A program made the position numbers and the translations under genes. A DNA stretch of 64,000 bases from Paraburkholderia oxyphila NBRC 105797 (GTDB lineage Bacteria > Pseudomonadota > Gammaproteobacteria > Burkholderiales > Burkholderiaceae), in contig NZ_BAYD01000036.1 of the NCBI RefSeq assembly GCF_000685075.1, positions 30,051 through 94,050 of the forward strand, in the 5' to 3' direction. Under the pieces are notes generated by a model that was not told the DNA's origin, did not search any database, and saw nothing but the letters and a program-made list of their open reading frames with translations. Positions 8,520 through 16,520 of the stretch are shown here, in pieces (within the stretch, counting starts at the first letter, position 1; each line of letters begins with the position of its first letter).

Positions 8520-9845
8520 TCATTCGATTCCGGCCGACCATTCCTTGACGCTGAGGTTTGCAGTCGCGCCGATCGTCAAGAAGGGTTGTGGCGGAAGTGG
8601 CTTCGGTGTCGCGAAGCCCTTGAAGACCTTTACAAGCCATGAATCGACACCCATTGCCGCCTCGGCAGCAGCGATCCCGGATGCGGTCGCTTTCGTGGCA
8701 CCGACTCCATTGCACGCAATCGCGGCGAAGATTCCGGGCTCAATTTCCCCGAACGCCGGAACTCCGTTCCATGTGAGTGCCATCGCGCCTGCCCAGCGAT
8801 ACTGCATCTGCAGGCCCTTAAGCGTGGGAAAGCGCGCCTCGAACTTGCGGTCGTGTATGCGGCCGGCGCGCCCAATCGCGCCATCGCTGACCTGCAACCT
8901 GGGGTTGTACGTATAACGGGAGCGAATCAGAATTCGGTCGCCGTCGTCGCCCTGAACCCTGCGAACCGTTGTGCCCATCGGGAACGCAGGCGTTGCCGCC
9001 CATGACCGTTGACCGCCGAGTCGCTTGGGGTCAAAGGCCGCGGTCATGGAGGCATACGTATAAACATGCAGAAGCACGCCACGGAAAAGCCCAAAACTCT
9101 GCGCGTGCCCGTTATTGGCGAGGATGATCTTCGCCGCGTTCACCATACCGTTGGGTGTCTTGATACGCCACGATGTGCCTTGGCGCTCGAAAGACAAGGC
9201 GGGGGTATTTTCAAAGAGCTTGACCGAGCCGCCAAAGGAGTCGGCGAGGCCCCTGATATAGGCCGCGGGCTGAATAATCACGGTACCCGGCGTGAAAATC
9301 GCCGACGTGAATGAACGCGTGCCGGTTACCGTGGCAATCTCGTTTCCATCGAGCAAGCGATATTCTTCCTTAATGGCGTCCAATTGCCTGGCATAGGACA
9401 CCACATGTTTATCGCCCTTCGGCCCCATCGCGACGTTGTACTTTCCGCAGGGGTCAAAGATGTCTTTTCCCCAGCCCTTCTCCTCTGCCAACTCCCGTGC
9501 GAGGGCGATCGCCATACGATGAATCTTGATGTCGTGGCGCCGCTCGTTGCTGTCCGAGCCCCCGTAATCCTCGGACGAGACCTCGTGAGGCAAATCGATG
9601 ATGAACCCGGAGTTCCGCCCGGTGGCGCCCTGCGCAATTTCTCCAGCTTCGAGGACCGCGACCTTGAGCTTGGGATCGAGTTGTGACAGACGCCGGGCCG
9701 CCGAAAGCCCGGCGAACCCTCCGCCAATAACGGCGATGTCGGCATTGACGGTGCCGCTAAGCGCGGGGCGTGGCTTCCTCGGGGGCAGCATGGAGACCCA
9801 ACCCGATTGGCCCAAATGCTGGGGGAGTTTGCTAGCTACGAACAT
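8520..9845 (-). CDS. FAD-dependent amine oxidoreductase (DAO family, PuuB/OrdL-like)
   Basis: A 441-residue flavoprotein of the D-amino-acid-oxidase fold. The dinucleotide-binding motif is VIGGGFAGLSAARRLS (about residue 39), followed by the ATGRNSGF motif of PuuB-type oxidases and a C-terminal FAD-binding segment around CNGVGATKAT. Family members oxidise secondary or primary amines (gamma-glutamylputrescine, N-methyl amino acids, D-hydroxyproline) to imines. It lies between a DapA-family lyase and the betaine importer in one operon, suggesting it oxidises the demethylated product of the imported betaine. That substrate is inference. Confidence 0.85.
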   Translation of the reverse strand: MFVASKLPQHLGQSGWVSMLPPRKPRPALSGTVNADIAVIGGGFAGLSAARRLSQLDPKLKVAVLEAGEIAQGATGRNSGFIIDLPHEVSSEDYGGSDSNERRHDIKIHRMAIALARELAEEKGWGKDIFDPCGKYNVAMGPKGDKHVVSYARQLDAIKEEYRLLDGNEIATVTGTRSFTSAIFTPGTVIIQPAAYIRGLADSFGGSVKLFENTPALSFERQGTSWRIKTPNGMVNAAKIILANNGHAQSFGLFRGVLLHVYTYASMTAAFDPKRLGGQRSWAATPAFPMGTTVRRVQGDDGDRILIRSRYTYNPRLQVSDGAIGRAGRIHDRKFEARFPTLKGLQMQYRWAGAMALTWNGVPAFGEIEPGIFAAIACNGVGATKATASGIAAAEAAMGVDSWLVKVFKGFATPKPLPPQPFLTIGATANLSVKEWSAGIE

Positions 9846-9871
9846 GATATTTCGTCCGGTCTCTCGATGAA

Positions 9872-10762
9872 TTACAGAGCCTTTTCGCGCTCGACCAGAT
9901 CACCGAGCGCACGCCTCAGGGCATCGATCTTCCCGGCCGAAAGGCGTGACAAGGGGCGACGCGGGTTGCCGGCGCCATAGCCCGTCATTTGCGCGGCCGC
10001 ATAGACCGATTGCACATAGTCGCCTTGCCAGATCAACGACATGGCGGGCTCCAGGATTCGCCAGACTTCTCTCGCGTCATCCCAGCGATGCTCCTGTGCC
10101 GCAGCGACCAGCTCGACGCAAGTCTTCGGTGCGAAATTGGCACCGCCCCAGATCAGCCCGCCCACACCGGCATACATCGCGTACGGCACGAGCGGGTCCG
10201 CGCCGTTCATCATTGGCAACCCCGTGCGGATCAGGGCCGCCTGGCTGGCCAGATCGCCACTGCTGTCCTTTACCGCGAGGAATTCGGGAATCTCACACAG
10301 CCGGCGCAGGAGCGACGGCGTGATTTCCACGCCAACGGCTTGCGGCACGTTGTAGCCAATAATCGGCACGCCGGCACGTGCGACCGAGGAATAGAACTCG
10401 AATACCCCGTCGTCATCAGCCGGTCCCTCGAAGAACGGCGGCAGCACCATGACCGCTCCTGCACCGCAGTCCGCAGCATGACGCGTAAGCTCGACGACAT
10501 CATCGACGAGCAGCGCGGACGTCTGGGCGATGATTCGTGCGCGTCCGTTAATTACCTTGGCCCCAAACGCCACGAGCGACTTGGACTCCTCCCGAGAGAG
10601 GTAGACGTGCATGCCTGTGCCCGAGCTCAGGACGAAGCCGCCAACGCCCACCGCGAGATACCGTTCGATCAGGCTCTCCAACCGACCATAGTCGATTTTC
10701 CCGCTTTCATCAAAAGGAGTACTAATTGCCAGATTGATGCCATGAAATGCAAAGTTGCTCAT
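9872..10762 (-). CDS. DapA/N-acetylneuraminate lyase-family Schiff-base lyase or deaminase
   Basis: A 296-residue TIM-barrel protein. The catalytic lysine is in FLAVKDSSGD and the tyrosine in IGYNVPQ, both canonical. The usual carboxylate-binding GTTGE motif is replaced by SSGTGMH, so the substrate is probably not handled exactly as in DapA. Family members include 1-pyrroline-4-hydroxy-2-carboxylate deaminase of hydroxyproline catabolism and keto-deoxy-sugar-acid dehydratases. Both of these feed an alpha-ketoglutarate-semialdehyde dehydrogenase, and an aldehyde dehydrogenase gene ends only 4 bases upstream. It is therefore a catabolic member of the operon and not the lysine-biosynthetic DapA. 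Confidence 0.85.
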   Translation of the reverse strand: MSNFAFHGINLAISTPFDESGKIDYGRLESLIERYLAVGVGGFVLSSGTGMHVYLSREESKSLVAFGAKVINGRARIIAQTSALLVDDVVELTRHAADCGAGAVMVLPPFFEGPADDDGVFEFYSSVARAGVPIIGYNVPQAVGVEITPSLLRRLCEIPEFLAVKDSSGDLASQAALIRTGLPMMNGADPLVPYAMYAGVGGLIWGGANFAPKTCVELVAAAQEHRWDDAREVWRILEPAMSLIWQGDYVQSVYAAAQMTGYGAGNPRRPLSRLSAGKIDALRRALGDLVEREKAL

Positions 10763-10766
10763 GTCG

Positions 10767-12266
10767 TTACTCTTCGTCCGTTTCGTTATCGTTCAGATCA
10801 AGCCAGATGGTCTTGAGTTGTGTGTATTGATCGTGCGCGGCGAGAGAGTTGTCTCGACCGCCGAAACCCGACTGCTTGAAGCCGCCAAATGGTGTCGTGA
10901 TGTCGCCTTCACCAAACGAGTTCACGGTAACGGTGCCCGCGCGAATCGCTCGCGCAGCGCGCATCGCACGCTTGCCATTACCGGCGAAAACCGAGGCAGC
11001 AAGGCCATAGTCGGTGTCGTTAGCAATGTCGACTGCTTCCTGCAGGCTGTCTACCGTGATGACCGAGAGAATCGGGCCAAAAATCTCTTCACGCGCATGC
11101 CGTACGGCGTTACTTTCTACATCGATGACTGTGGGGTGGACATAGCGCCCCTCACTCGTTTTCCCGCCATAAAGCACGTTCACTTCGTCGGCAAGATAGG
11201 ACGCCACCTTCTCGTAGTGCTGTTGCGAAATCAATGGGCCGATACGGTGCGCAGGGTCGAGCGGATCGCCGACACGCCATTCTTCGGCAAGCTTCGTGAT
11301 CTTGTCGAGAAGCGACGACTTGATGTCACGATGAACGATGAGCCTCGAAATGGCCGAACAGTTTTCGCCCATGTTCCAGAACGCACCGTTGACAATATGG
11401 CCTGCCACGGCTTCCAGATCCGTTGCGTCGGACATCACGATGCAGGGATTCTTGCCGCCCATTTCAAGCACAATCTCCTTGAGATTGCTTTCGGCCGAAT
11501 AGGCCAGGAAGCGTCGCCCCGTATCGGTCGAACCGGTGAACGACACCATGTCGATGTCGCGATGGCGGCCAATGGGTTCACCTACCGCAGGCCCCGTACC
11601 GGTGACGACATTGAAGACGCCCGGAGGAATACCCGCTTCAAGCGCGAGTTCAGCGACGCGCATCGTGGTAAGCGACGTTTCCTCGGCGGGCTTCACGACG
11701 AGCGAGCAGCCGGCGGCAAGAGAGGGCCCGATTTTCCATGCCAGCATCAGAAGCGGGAAGTTCCAGGGCAACACCAAGCCGACAACACCAACCGGTTCCC
11801 GCACGATCATGGCGATATGGCTATCCGAAGCGGGCGAGACCTGGTCGTATATCTTGTCGATGGCCTCTGCGTGCCAGCGCAGCACGTTGATCGTTTCAGG
11901 AACGTCGACCGTCTGGCAGTCGAAAATCGTCTTTCCGCTATCGAGACTCTCCATGACCGAAAGTTCAAGAGCGTTCTTCTCGATGAGGTCGGCCAACTTG
12001 AGAATCACCTGCTTACGGGCAGAAGGATGCAACTTGGACCAGCGCCCGTCAGCAAATGCGGCGCGCGCGCTCGCGACTGCCAAGTCAACGTCTTCCGTCG
12101 AGCAAGCCGGAACGTCCGCCAGATGCTCGCCTGTCGCAGGATTAAGCGTCGCAAACGTCTCGCCCGATAAAGCACCACGTGCCTCGCCATCGATGATTGC
12201 AAGGGTCGGTAGCTTTATCTCACGAGCGATTTTCCGGTACTCGGTAGCGGACAGCAAATCTGTCAT
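10767..12266 (-). CDS. Aldehyde dehydrogenase, PuuC-like (first gene of the betaine operon)
   Basis: A 499-residue NAD(P)-dependent aldehyde dehydrogenase. The catalytic cysteine is in NMGENCSA (about residue 302), the general-base glutamate in EMGGKNP, and the Rossmann entry motif is PWNFPLLM. Sequence style is close to PuuC/BetB-type enzymes. It is the 5' gene of a tight unit (gaps of 4, 26, 65, 78, -8 and 25 bases to the following genes) that ends with glyA. A 15-bp perfect palindrome at 12318-12332 lies upstream of its start and is the likely control site. The substrate is probably the semialdehyde released by the DapA-like enzyme (inferred). Confidence 0.9.
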   Translation of the reverse strand: MTDLLSATEYRKIAREIKLPTLAIIDGEARGALSGETFATLNPATGEHLADVPACSTEDVDLAVASARAAFADGRWSKLHPSARKQVILKLADLIEKNALELSVMESLDSGKTIFDCQTVDVPETINVLRWHAEAIDKIYDQVSPASDSHIAMIVREPVGVVGLVLPWNFPLLMLAWKIGPSLAAGCSLVVKPAEETSLTTMRVAELALEAGIPPGVFNVVTGTGPAVGEPIGRHRDIDMVSFTGSTDTGRRFLAYSAESNLKEIVLEMGGKNPCIVMSDATDLEAVAGHIVNGAFWNMGENCSAISRLIVHRDIKSSLLDKITKLAEEWRVGDPLDPAHRIGPLISQQHYEKVASYLADEVNVLYGGKTSEGRYVHPTVIDVESNAVRHAREEIFGPILSVITVDSLQEAVDIANDTDYGLAASVFAGNGKRAMRAARAIRAGTVTVNSFGEGDITTPFGGFKQSGFGGRDNSLAAHDQYTQLKTIWLDLNDNETDEE

Positions 12267-12317
12267 AGCAGTCTCTCACTGATACAGATGTTTATGAGGA
12301 ACCAAACAAGTCATTAA

Positions 12318-12332
12318 TTTAGTAATACTAAA
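12318..12332. promoter_or_regulatory. 15-bp palindromic operator candidate upstream of the betaine operon
   Basis: TTTAGTA-A-TACTAAA is a perfect 7-bp inverted repeat around one base, in an AT-rich stretch 52-66 bases upstream of the aldehyde dehydrogenase start. Position and symmetry suit a dimeric regulator such as the GntR protein encoded at 12761, but the pairing is a guess. Confidence 0.5.
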
Positions 12333-12351
12333 ACTATAACGAAGCATCTAC

Positions 12352-12580
12352 TTATTTACGGGCGACACACGCGGCCATATTGAGCCACGCCAGGTTGACG
12401 TTCGCTAGTACAACGCTTCCAGTAAGCTCGGCATCACGCCGTTGGATGGCGTCGAAGATGGTGCATACTGCGGTCGCGAACAAAATTTCCGGTCGCTGCC
12501 CAAGGGGTGTGCTCAAAGGGACCGTTACTGTCCTGAGAGATCCCTTCGTGCGGGTCGATTTCGATGACAGTCGCCTTAGT
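12352..12580 (-). pseudogene. Decayed, internally deleted copy of the adjacent GntR regulator gene
   Basis: Two stretches match the intact GntR gene at 12761-13480. The left part (12352-12470) decodes to AIQRRDAELTGSVVLANVNLAWLNMAA, shown here only as key blocks (QRRDAE, GSVVLA, VNLA, NMAA), matching that protein's C-terminus. The right part (12535-12580) matches its first codons (KATVIEID). About 490 bases of the middle are missing, the two parts lie in different frames, and the start codon has become ACT with the ribosome site degraded from AGGAGGG to AGGACGG. It is a fossil of a tandem GntR duplication. Confidence 0.85.
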
Positions 12581-12760
12581 GTGCCGTCCTGTCATACCGG
12601 GTAGCGGTCATCCCAGCGCCACCGGGCGCCCCATTGCTACCGTTACCACAAGATTACGAAGCCGATATTGACCCCACAAACGAAATCGCCGCATGAGATA
12701 TGCTGGCCAGGAATACCTTGGTGACAGCTTATTGAGGACCAAGGCATTCAGCTGGCATTG

Positions 12761-13480
12761 CTAAAACTCAAACGGTACATCTACGCCTTCGGGCGCCACA
12801 TACGCAGCCATGTTGCGCCGCGCCAGGTTGACGTGCGCCAGCACAACTGATCCGGCAGCCTCGGCATCACGCCGTTGAATGGCATCGATGATGTCTTCGT
12901 GTTGCTGCACCGCGGTCGCGAGTTCGGCTTCCATTCGCTCGTTGCTCGGTTGATAGAACGTCTTGCCAAGCCTGGCGTGGTCAATCAGCAAGCGGCACAG
13001 ACTTGGCAGCAGATACGGATTGCGCGCCATCTTGCCTATTGCCAGGTGAAACTGGTCATTCTCCAGTACCCGCTCATCCACGATGGTTCCTTCCACTGCC
13101 GCGCGGAATCGCTCCTGGATTCGCTTGAGCGCGTCGATGTCCGCCGGTGTCGCCTGCGTCGCTGCGAGCTTCGTCGTTGCAACGTAAATCAATGGTGCTG
13201 CCAAAAAATAGCTGCGCAGCGAGTCGTAGTTCATGGAGGCAACGCGGGGTGCGCGATTCGCCTCGAGTTCAACATACCCTTCGGCAGCCATTTGGCGCAT
13301 CAACTCGCGCACTGGCTGGCGCGACAGCCCGAACTCTACGCTCAGTGCCACCTCGTCGAGAGTCGAACCCGGCGCCAGTTCCATGCTGAGGATGCGTTGC
13401 CGAAGGGCATGCCCGAAGGCAGCCTTGCGGTCCAGGGAGGGAGCTTCCTCCTGGTCGATTTCGATGACAGTCGCCTTCAT
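12761..13480 (-). CDS. GntR-family (FCD/FadR subfamily) transcriptional regulator
   Basis: A 239-residue regulator. An N-terminal winged HTH (SLDRKAAFGHALRQRI, then LDEVALSVEFGLSRQPVRELMRQM) is followed by an all-helical FCD effector domain. ATG 13480 has a near-perfect ribosome site (AGGAGGGCAT); longer in-frame extensions have none. The gene separates the betaine operon on its left from the rightward reductase/DMSP-lyase arm and is transcribed away from the latter. It probably represses one or both arms until an organic-acid or amine intermediate binds. Inverted repeats at 13503-13543 just upstream suggest autoregulation. Confidence 0.9.
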   Translation of the reverse strand: MKATVIEIDQEEAPSLDRKAAFGHALRQRILSMELAPGSTLDEVALSVEFGLSRQPVRELMRQMAAEGYVELEANRAPRVASMNYDSLRSYFLAAPLIYVATTKLAATQATPADIDALKRIQERFRAAVEGTIVDERVLENDQFHLAIGKMARNPYLLPSLCRLLIDHARLGKTFYQPSNERMEAELATAVQQHEDIIDAIQRRDAEAAGSVVLAHVNLARRNMAAYVAPEGVDVPFEF

Positions 13481-13502
13481 ATGCCCTCCTGTTACACTCA
13501 TC

Positions 13503-13543
13503 TTGTGTCGACAAATTGTATAAGTCAAGGCGACAATGTGTCG
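13503..13543. promoter_or_regulatory. Two short palindromes between the GntR and reductase genes
   Basis: TTGTGTCGACAA (13503-13514) is a TTGT/ACAA inverted repeat and CGACAATGTGTCG (13531-13543) is a perfect 5-bp inverted repeat around ATG. Both share the TGTCG/CGACA half-site and are 23-63 bases upstream of the GntR start. The rest of the 475-base divergent intergenic region (13481-13955) shows no gene; it must hold the promoter of the rightward arm. Confidence 0.45.
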
Positions 13544-13955
13544 GATCAGGGAAGTTACCAATAAAAATGAGGAATGATGCCGTGCCAGGCAGGTCACACC
13601 ACCTGTGCCGCCGATGCCGCTGCGCGGGGAGTTTGTTACCTCCGGTAAGGGGACCGCGCCCGCAAGGACTGGCCATACGCCCCGGGAGACACCGCACTGA
13701 GGCGGTCGAACTACTACTTCGGCCACCGGAATCATCCGGGCCTCTCTCGACTCATAACTTAATGTAATGAAGCGGGGAAAATAAAGCGCATTGACGCTAC
13801 CTTGGTGCACGCCAATACTCGTCGCACAGCGAGGGCAGTTCAAAACCTGAGAAGAAATATCAGATGAACGCGGCGCGCCGTCGGAACAAGCGTCGCCCTG
13901 CTATCGCAATTTCCAAGGATGCGCGTTGAGCAGTTCATGGCTGGTCAGCAGCTGA

Positions 13956-15122
13956 ATGAGCACGCAAGACGGTCACAACAGATTTGATGCTATGAACTCG
14001 ATTGAAGGAATGTTCGACTTGGCGCCTGAAGCTGAAGACAGGCTTGCAAACCCGAGGACGTGGGAAAGTGGCGGCCATCCTTGGGCCAGTAACGAGCAGC
14101 GGACCCTGACATGTTGTCGCGTGGTTGAGGAAACCCACGACGTCAAGAGCTTTCAATTTCGCGTGGGTGATGGGCTGCCCGTAGGTTTTGAACCCGGCCA
14201 ATTCGTGACCGTGTCGGCCAACGTCCAAGGACAGGCGGTAGAGCGTTGCTACACGATCTCCTCCGCCCCGACGCGTCCCTGGCTTGTTTCCATCACCGTA
14301 AAGCGGGTACCCGGCGGGATCGTGTCGAACTGGCTTCACGACAACATGAAGCCGGGAAGCCTGTTGCGTGCATACGGTCCGGCCGGCACCTTCACCCCCA
14401 CAGCGGCACCGGCCATCAAGTCCCTGTACCTCTCTGCAGGCTCAGGGATCACCCCTTTGATGTCCATGACACGCGCGAGCCTCGATCTCGGGCTGGACCG
14501 TGACGTCGTATTCGTTCATAGCGCCAGGACACCGGCAGATATCATTTTCCGAAACGAACTGCAGAGGCTCGCAGAGCTCTCCCCCCGACTTCGCACTTTT
14601 TTCGTCTGCGAAGGCCCCGGCGAGCAAGCAGATTGGCAGGGACCGATTGGCCGACTGAGTCTGCAGCTTCTTTCCGACTGGGCGCCTGACTATGCCGATC
14701 GTGAAGTGTTCACCTGCGGGCCCGCCGGCTACATGAGCGCAGTGCGCGAATTGCTTCGTGCGGGTGGCCACGACCCGGCACGATACCACCAGGAAAGCTT
14801 TGACATTGCCGCTGGTGTCGCTGCAGAACCCGCCGCGCCGGAAAGCGATACTCCCCAAGATACCTTCACGGTCAAGCTCGCACGCTCCTCGAAGGCGTTC
14901 ACCATGAATGCTTCCGAAACCGTGCTCGCTGCGGCAAGAAAAGCCGGAGTCGCCGTCCCGTCGTCATGCAGCCAGGGCATTTGCGGTACGTGCAAGACCA
15001 AGGTACTCGAAGGCACGGTGGACATGAAACACAACGGTGGGATTCGTGACAGAGAAGTCCTGAAGGGTTTCCGGCTGCTCTGTTGCAGCCGTCCAACGTC
15101 AAACCTTGTACTCGAGCTCTAG
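13956..15122 (+). CDS. Ferredoxin-NAD(P)H oxidoreductase partner of a Rieske oxygenase (GbcB-like)
   Basis: A 388-residue three-domain electron-transfer protein. The FAD-binding domain has RCYTISS, the NAD-binding domain has SAGSGITPLMSM and FTCGPAGYM, and a C-terminal plant-type [2Fe-2S] domain has CSQGICGTC followed by a distal cysteine near LLCCSRP. In betaine demethylases this subunit passes electrons from NADH to the Rieske alpha subunit. The only such subunit in the window is at 346, 12 kb away, so I infer they pair. ATG 13956 is the longest start; internal ATGs at 13992 and 14010 are possible, none with a clearly better ribosome site. Confidence 0.88.
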   Translation: MSTQDGHNRFDAMNSIEGMFDLAPEAEDRLANPRTWESGGHPWASNEQRTLTCCRVVEETHDVKSFQFRVGDGLPVGFEPGQFVTVSANVQGQAVERCYTISSAPTRPWLVSITVKRVPGGIVSNWLHDNMKPGSLLRAYGPAGTFTPTAAPAIKSLYLSAGSGITPLMSMTRASLDLGLDRDVVFVHSARTPADIIFRNELQRLAELSPRLRTFFVCEGPGEQADWQGPIGRLSLQLLSDWAPDYADREVFTCGPAGYMSAVRELLRAGGHDPARYHQESFDIAAGVAAEPAAPESDTPQDTFTVKLARSSKAFTMNASETVLAAARKAGVAVPSSCSQGICGTCKTKVLEGTVDMKHNGGIRDREVLKGFRLLCCSRPTSNLVLEL

Positions 15123-15243
15123 CGCGTCGCCCAGGGTCATCACGCTAGTCACAAGGCACTTCGCCGCGGGATCAAAGCCGCCCCGAGACGCCCGTCGTTA
15201 TTCCGTGCAAACGCAACATCAAAACAGCCCCAGGAAAAACAGG

Positions 15244-16473
15244 ATGGCGATCGACCAGTTGCTTGATGCTTGCAGCGCAATCGAACCGGACGGCAAGGAA
15301 GCGATTTTGCGGGATGTTCGTGCCTATCGGCTCGCCCGGGTGCAGGAGCAGCTACTCAAGCATGAGGTCCCTGCCGTACTGCTGTATGACCCCGTGAACA
15401 TTCGCTACGCGACCGATACATCCAACATGCAGGTGTGGGCAGGCCGCAATCCGGCGCGATACATTGTGGTTTTCGCCAACGGCCATATCGTCGCATGGGA
15501 GTTTCACAGCAGCGAGCATGTATGGGACGGGCTGAACCTCGACGTGGAACTACGCAGCGCGATTAGCTGGACGTTTTTCAATGCCGGCCAGGAAGCCGAG
15601 CGCCGCGCCGAGGCATGGGGCGCCGACATTGTCGACGTTTTCCGAAAACATGCCCCAGGAGAGCGCCTGCTGGCAGTGGACCGCCTCGACCCATACGGCG
15701 CTGCCTACCTGCACAAGCACGGAATAGCACTGCGCGACGGCCAGGTCTTGATGGAGACGGCCCGGTTGATCAAATCGTCAGGCGAACTCGTTCTCATTGG
15801 CGAATCCTTGCGCACCTGCGAAATGGGCGTCGACCGTATGCGGCGCGAACTTCGGCCGGGAATGACGGAGAACGATCTTTGGGCACACCTCCATTACGAA
15901 AATATCCGACACGGCGGCGAGTGGATTGAAACCCGCCTTCTCGCCTCCGGAGACCGCACCAATCCCTGGATGCATGAATGTTCTTCGCGGGTCTTGCGCG
16001 ACGGCGACCTACTGGCTTTCGACACAGATATGGTGGGGCCAAACGGCTACTGCTCGGACATTTCCCGCACTTGGGTGGTTGGAGACGGCCGCCCAACTGA
16101 TGAGCAGCGCAAGCTCTATGAATACGCCTACTCGCAGGTCCATTTCAATATGGACCTGCTGCGCCCGGGCATGACGTTCCGGGAGTTCTCGGAAAAGGCG
16201 TGGAAGATTCCAGACGAGTTTATCAAGAACCGGTACTGCTGCCTTGCCCATGGTATCGGAATGGTGGACGAGTATCCCTCGATTGCACACCAGATCGACT
16301 GGGAAAGCTCGGGTTATGATGGCCGGTTCGAAGTTGGCATGACCATGTGTGTCGAAAGCTACATCGGTGCTGAAGGCGGTTCTCAGGGCGTCAAGCTCGA
16401 GCAGCAGGTAGTACTCACCGAGAACGGCTGCGTCTCGCTGACCGATTGCAGTTTCGAGACGGACTGGCTGTGA
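15244..16473 (+). CDS. dddP: DddP-type DMSP lyase (M24 metallopeptidase fold)
   Basis: A 409-residue creatinase/prolidase-fold protein. The metal ligands read D260-x-D262 and D272 (FDTDMVGPNGYCSD), H336 (LAHGIGM), E371 (CVESY) and E386 (VKLEQQ), with D342 near H336. Spacings D-2-D-10-D-64-H-35-E-15-E, and the aspartate 6 residues after the histidine, equal those I recall for DddP (D295, D297, D307, H371, E406, E421, D377). Ordinary prolidases lack the D-x-D and have a shorter first gap. DddP cleaves dimethylsulfoniopropionate to dimethyl sulfide and acrylate in the cytoplasm. The start follows AGGA at the usual distance. A cupin DMSP-lyase candidate follows after 47 bases. The alternative is another M24 hydrolase acting on a betaine-like substrate. 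Confidence 0.78.
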   Translation: MAIDQLLDACSAIEPDGKEAILRDVRAYRLARVQEQLLKHEVPAVLLYDPVNIRYATDTSNMQVWAGRNPARYIVVFANGHIVAWEFHSSEHVWDGLNLDVELRSAISWTFFNAGQEAERRAEAWGADIVDVFRKHAPGERLLAVDRLDPYGAAYLHKHGIALRDGQVLMETARLIKSSGELVLIGESLRTCEMGVDRMRRELRPGMTENDLWAHLHYENIRHGGEWIETRLLASGDRTNPWMHECSSRVLRDGDLLAFDTDMVGPNGYCSDISRTWVVGDGRPTDEQRKLYEYAYSQVHFNMDLLRPGMTFREFSEKAWKIPDEFIKNRYCCLAHGIGMVDEYPSIAHQIDWESSGYDGRFEVGMTMCVESYIGAEGGSQGVKLEQQVVLTENGCVSLTDCSFETDWL

Positions 16474-16520
16474 CAGATAGCTCACAGCCAGTCCCTAACT
16501 CAATGCCATCGGGAGACACC

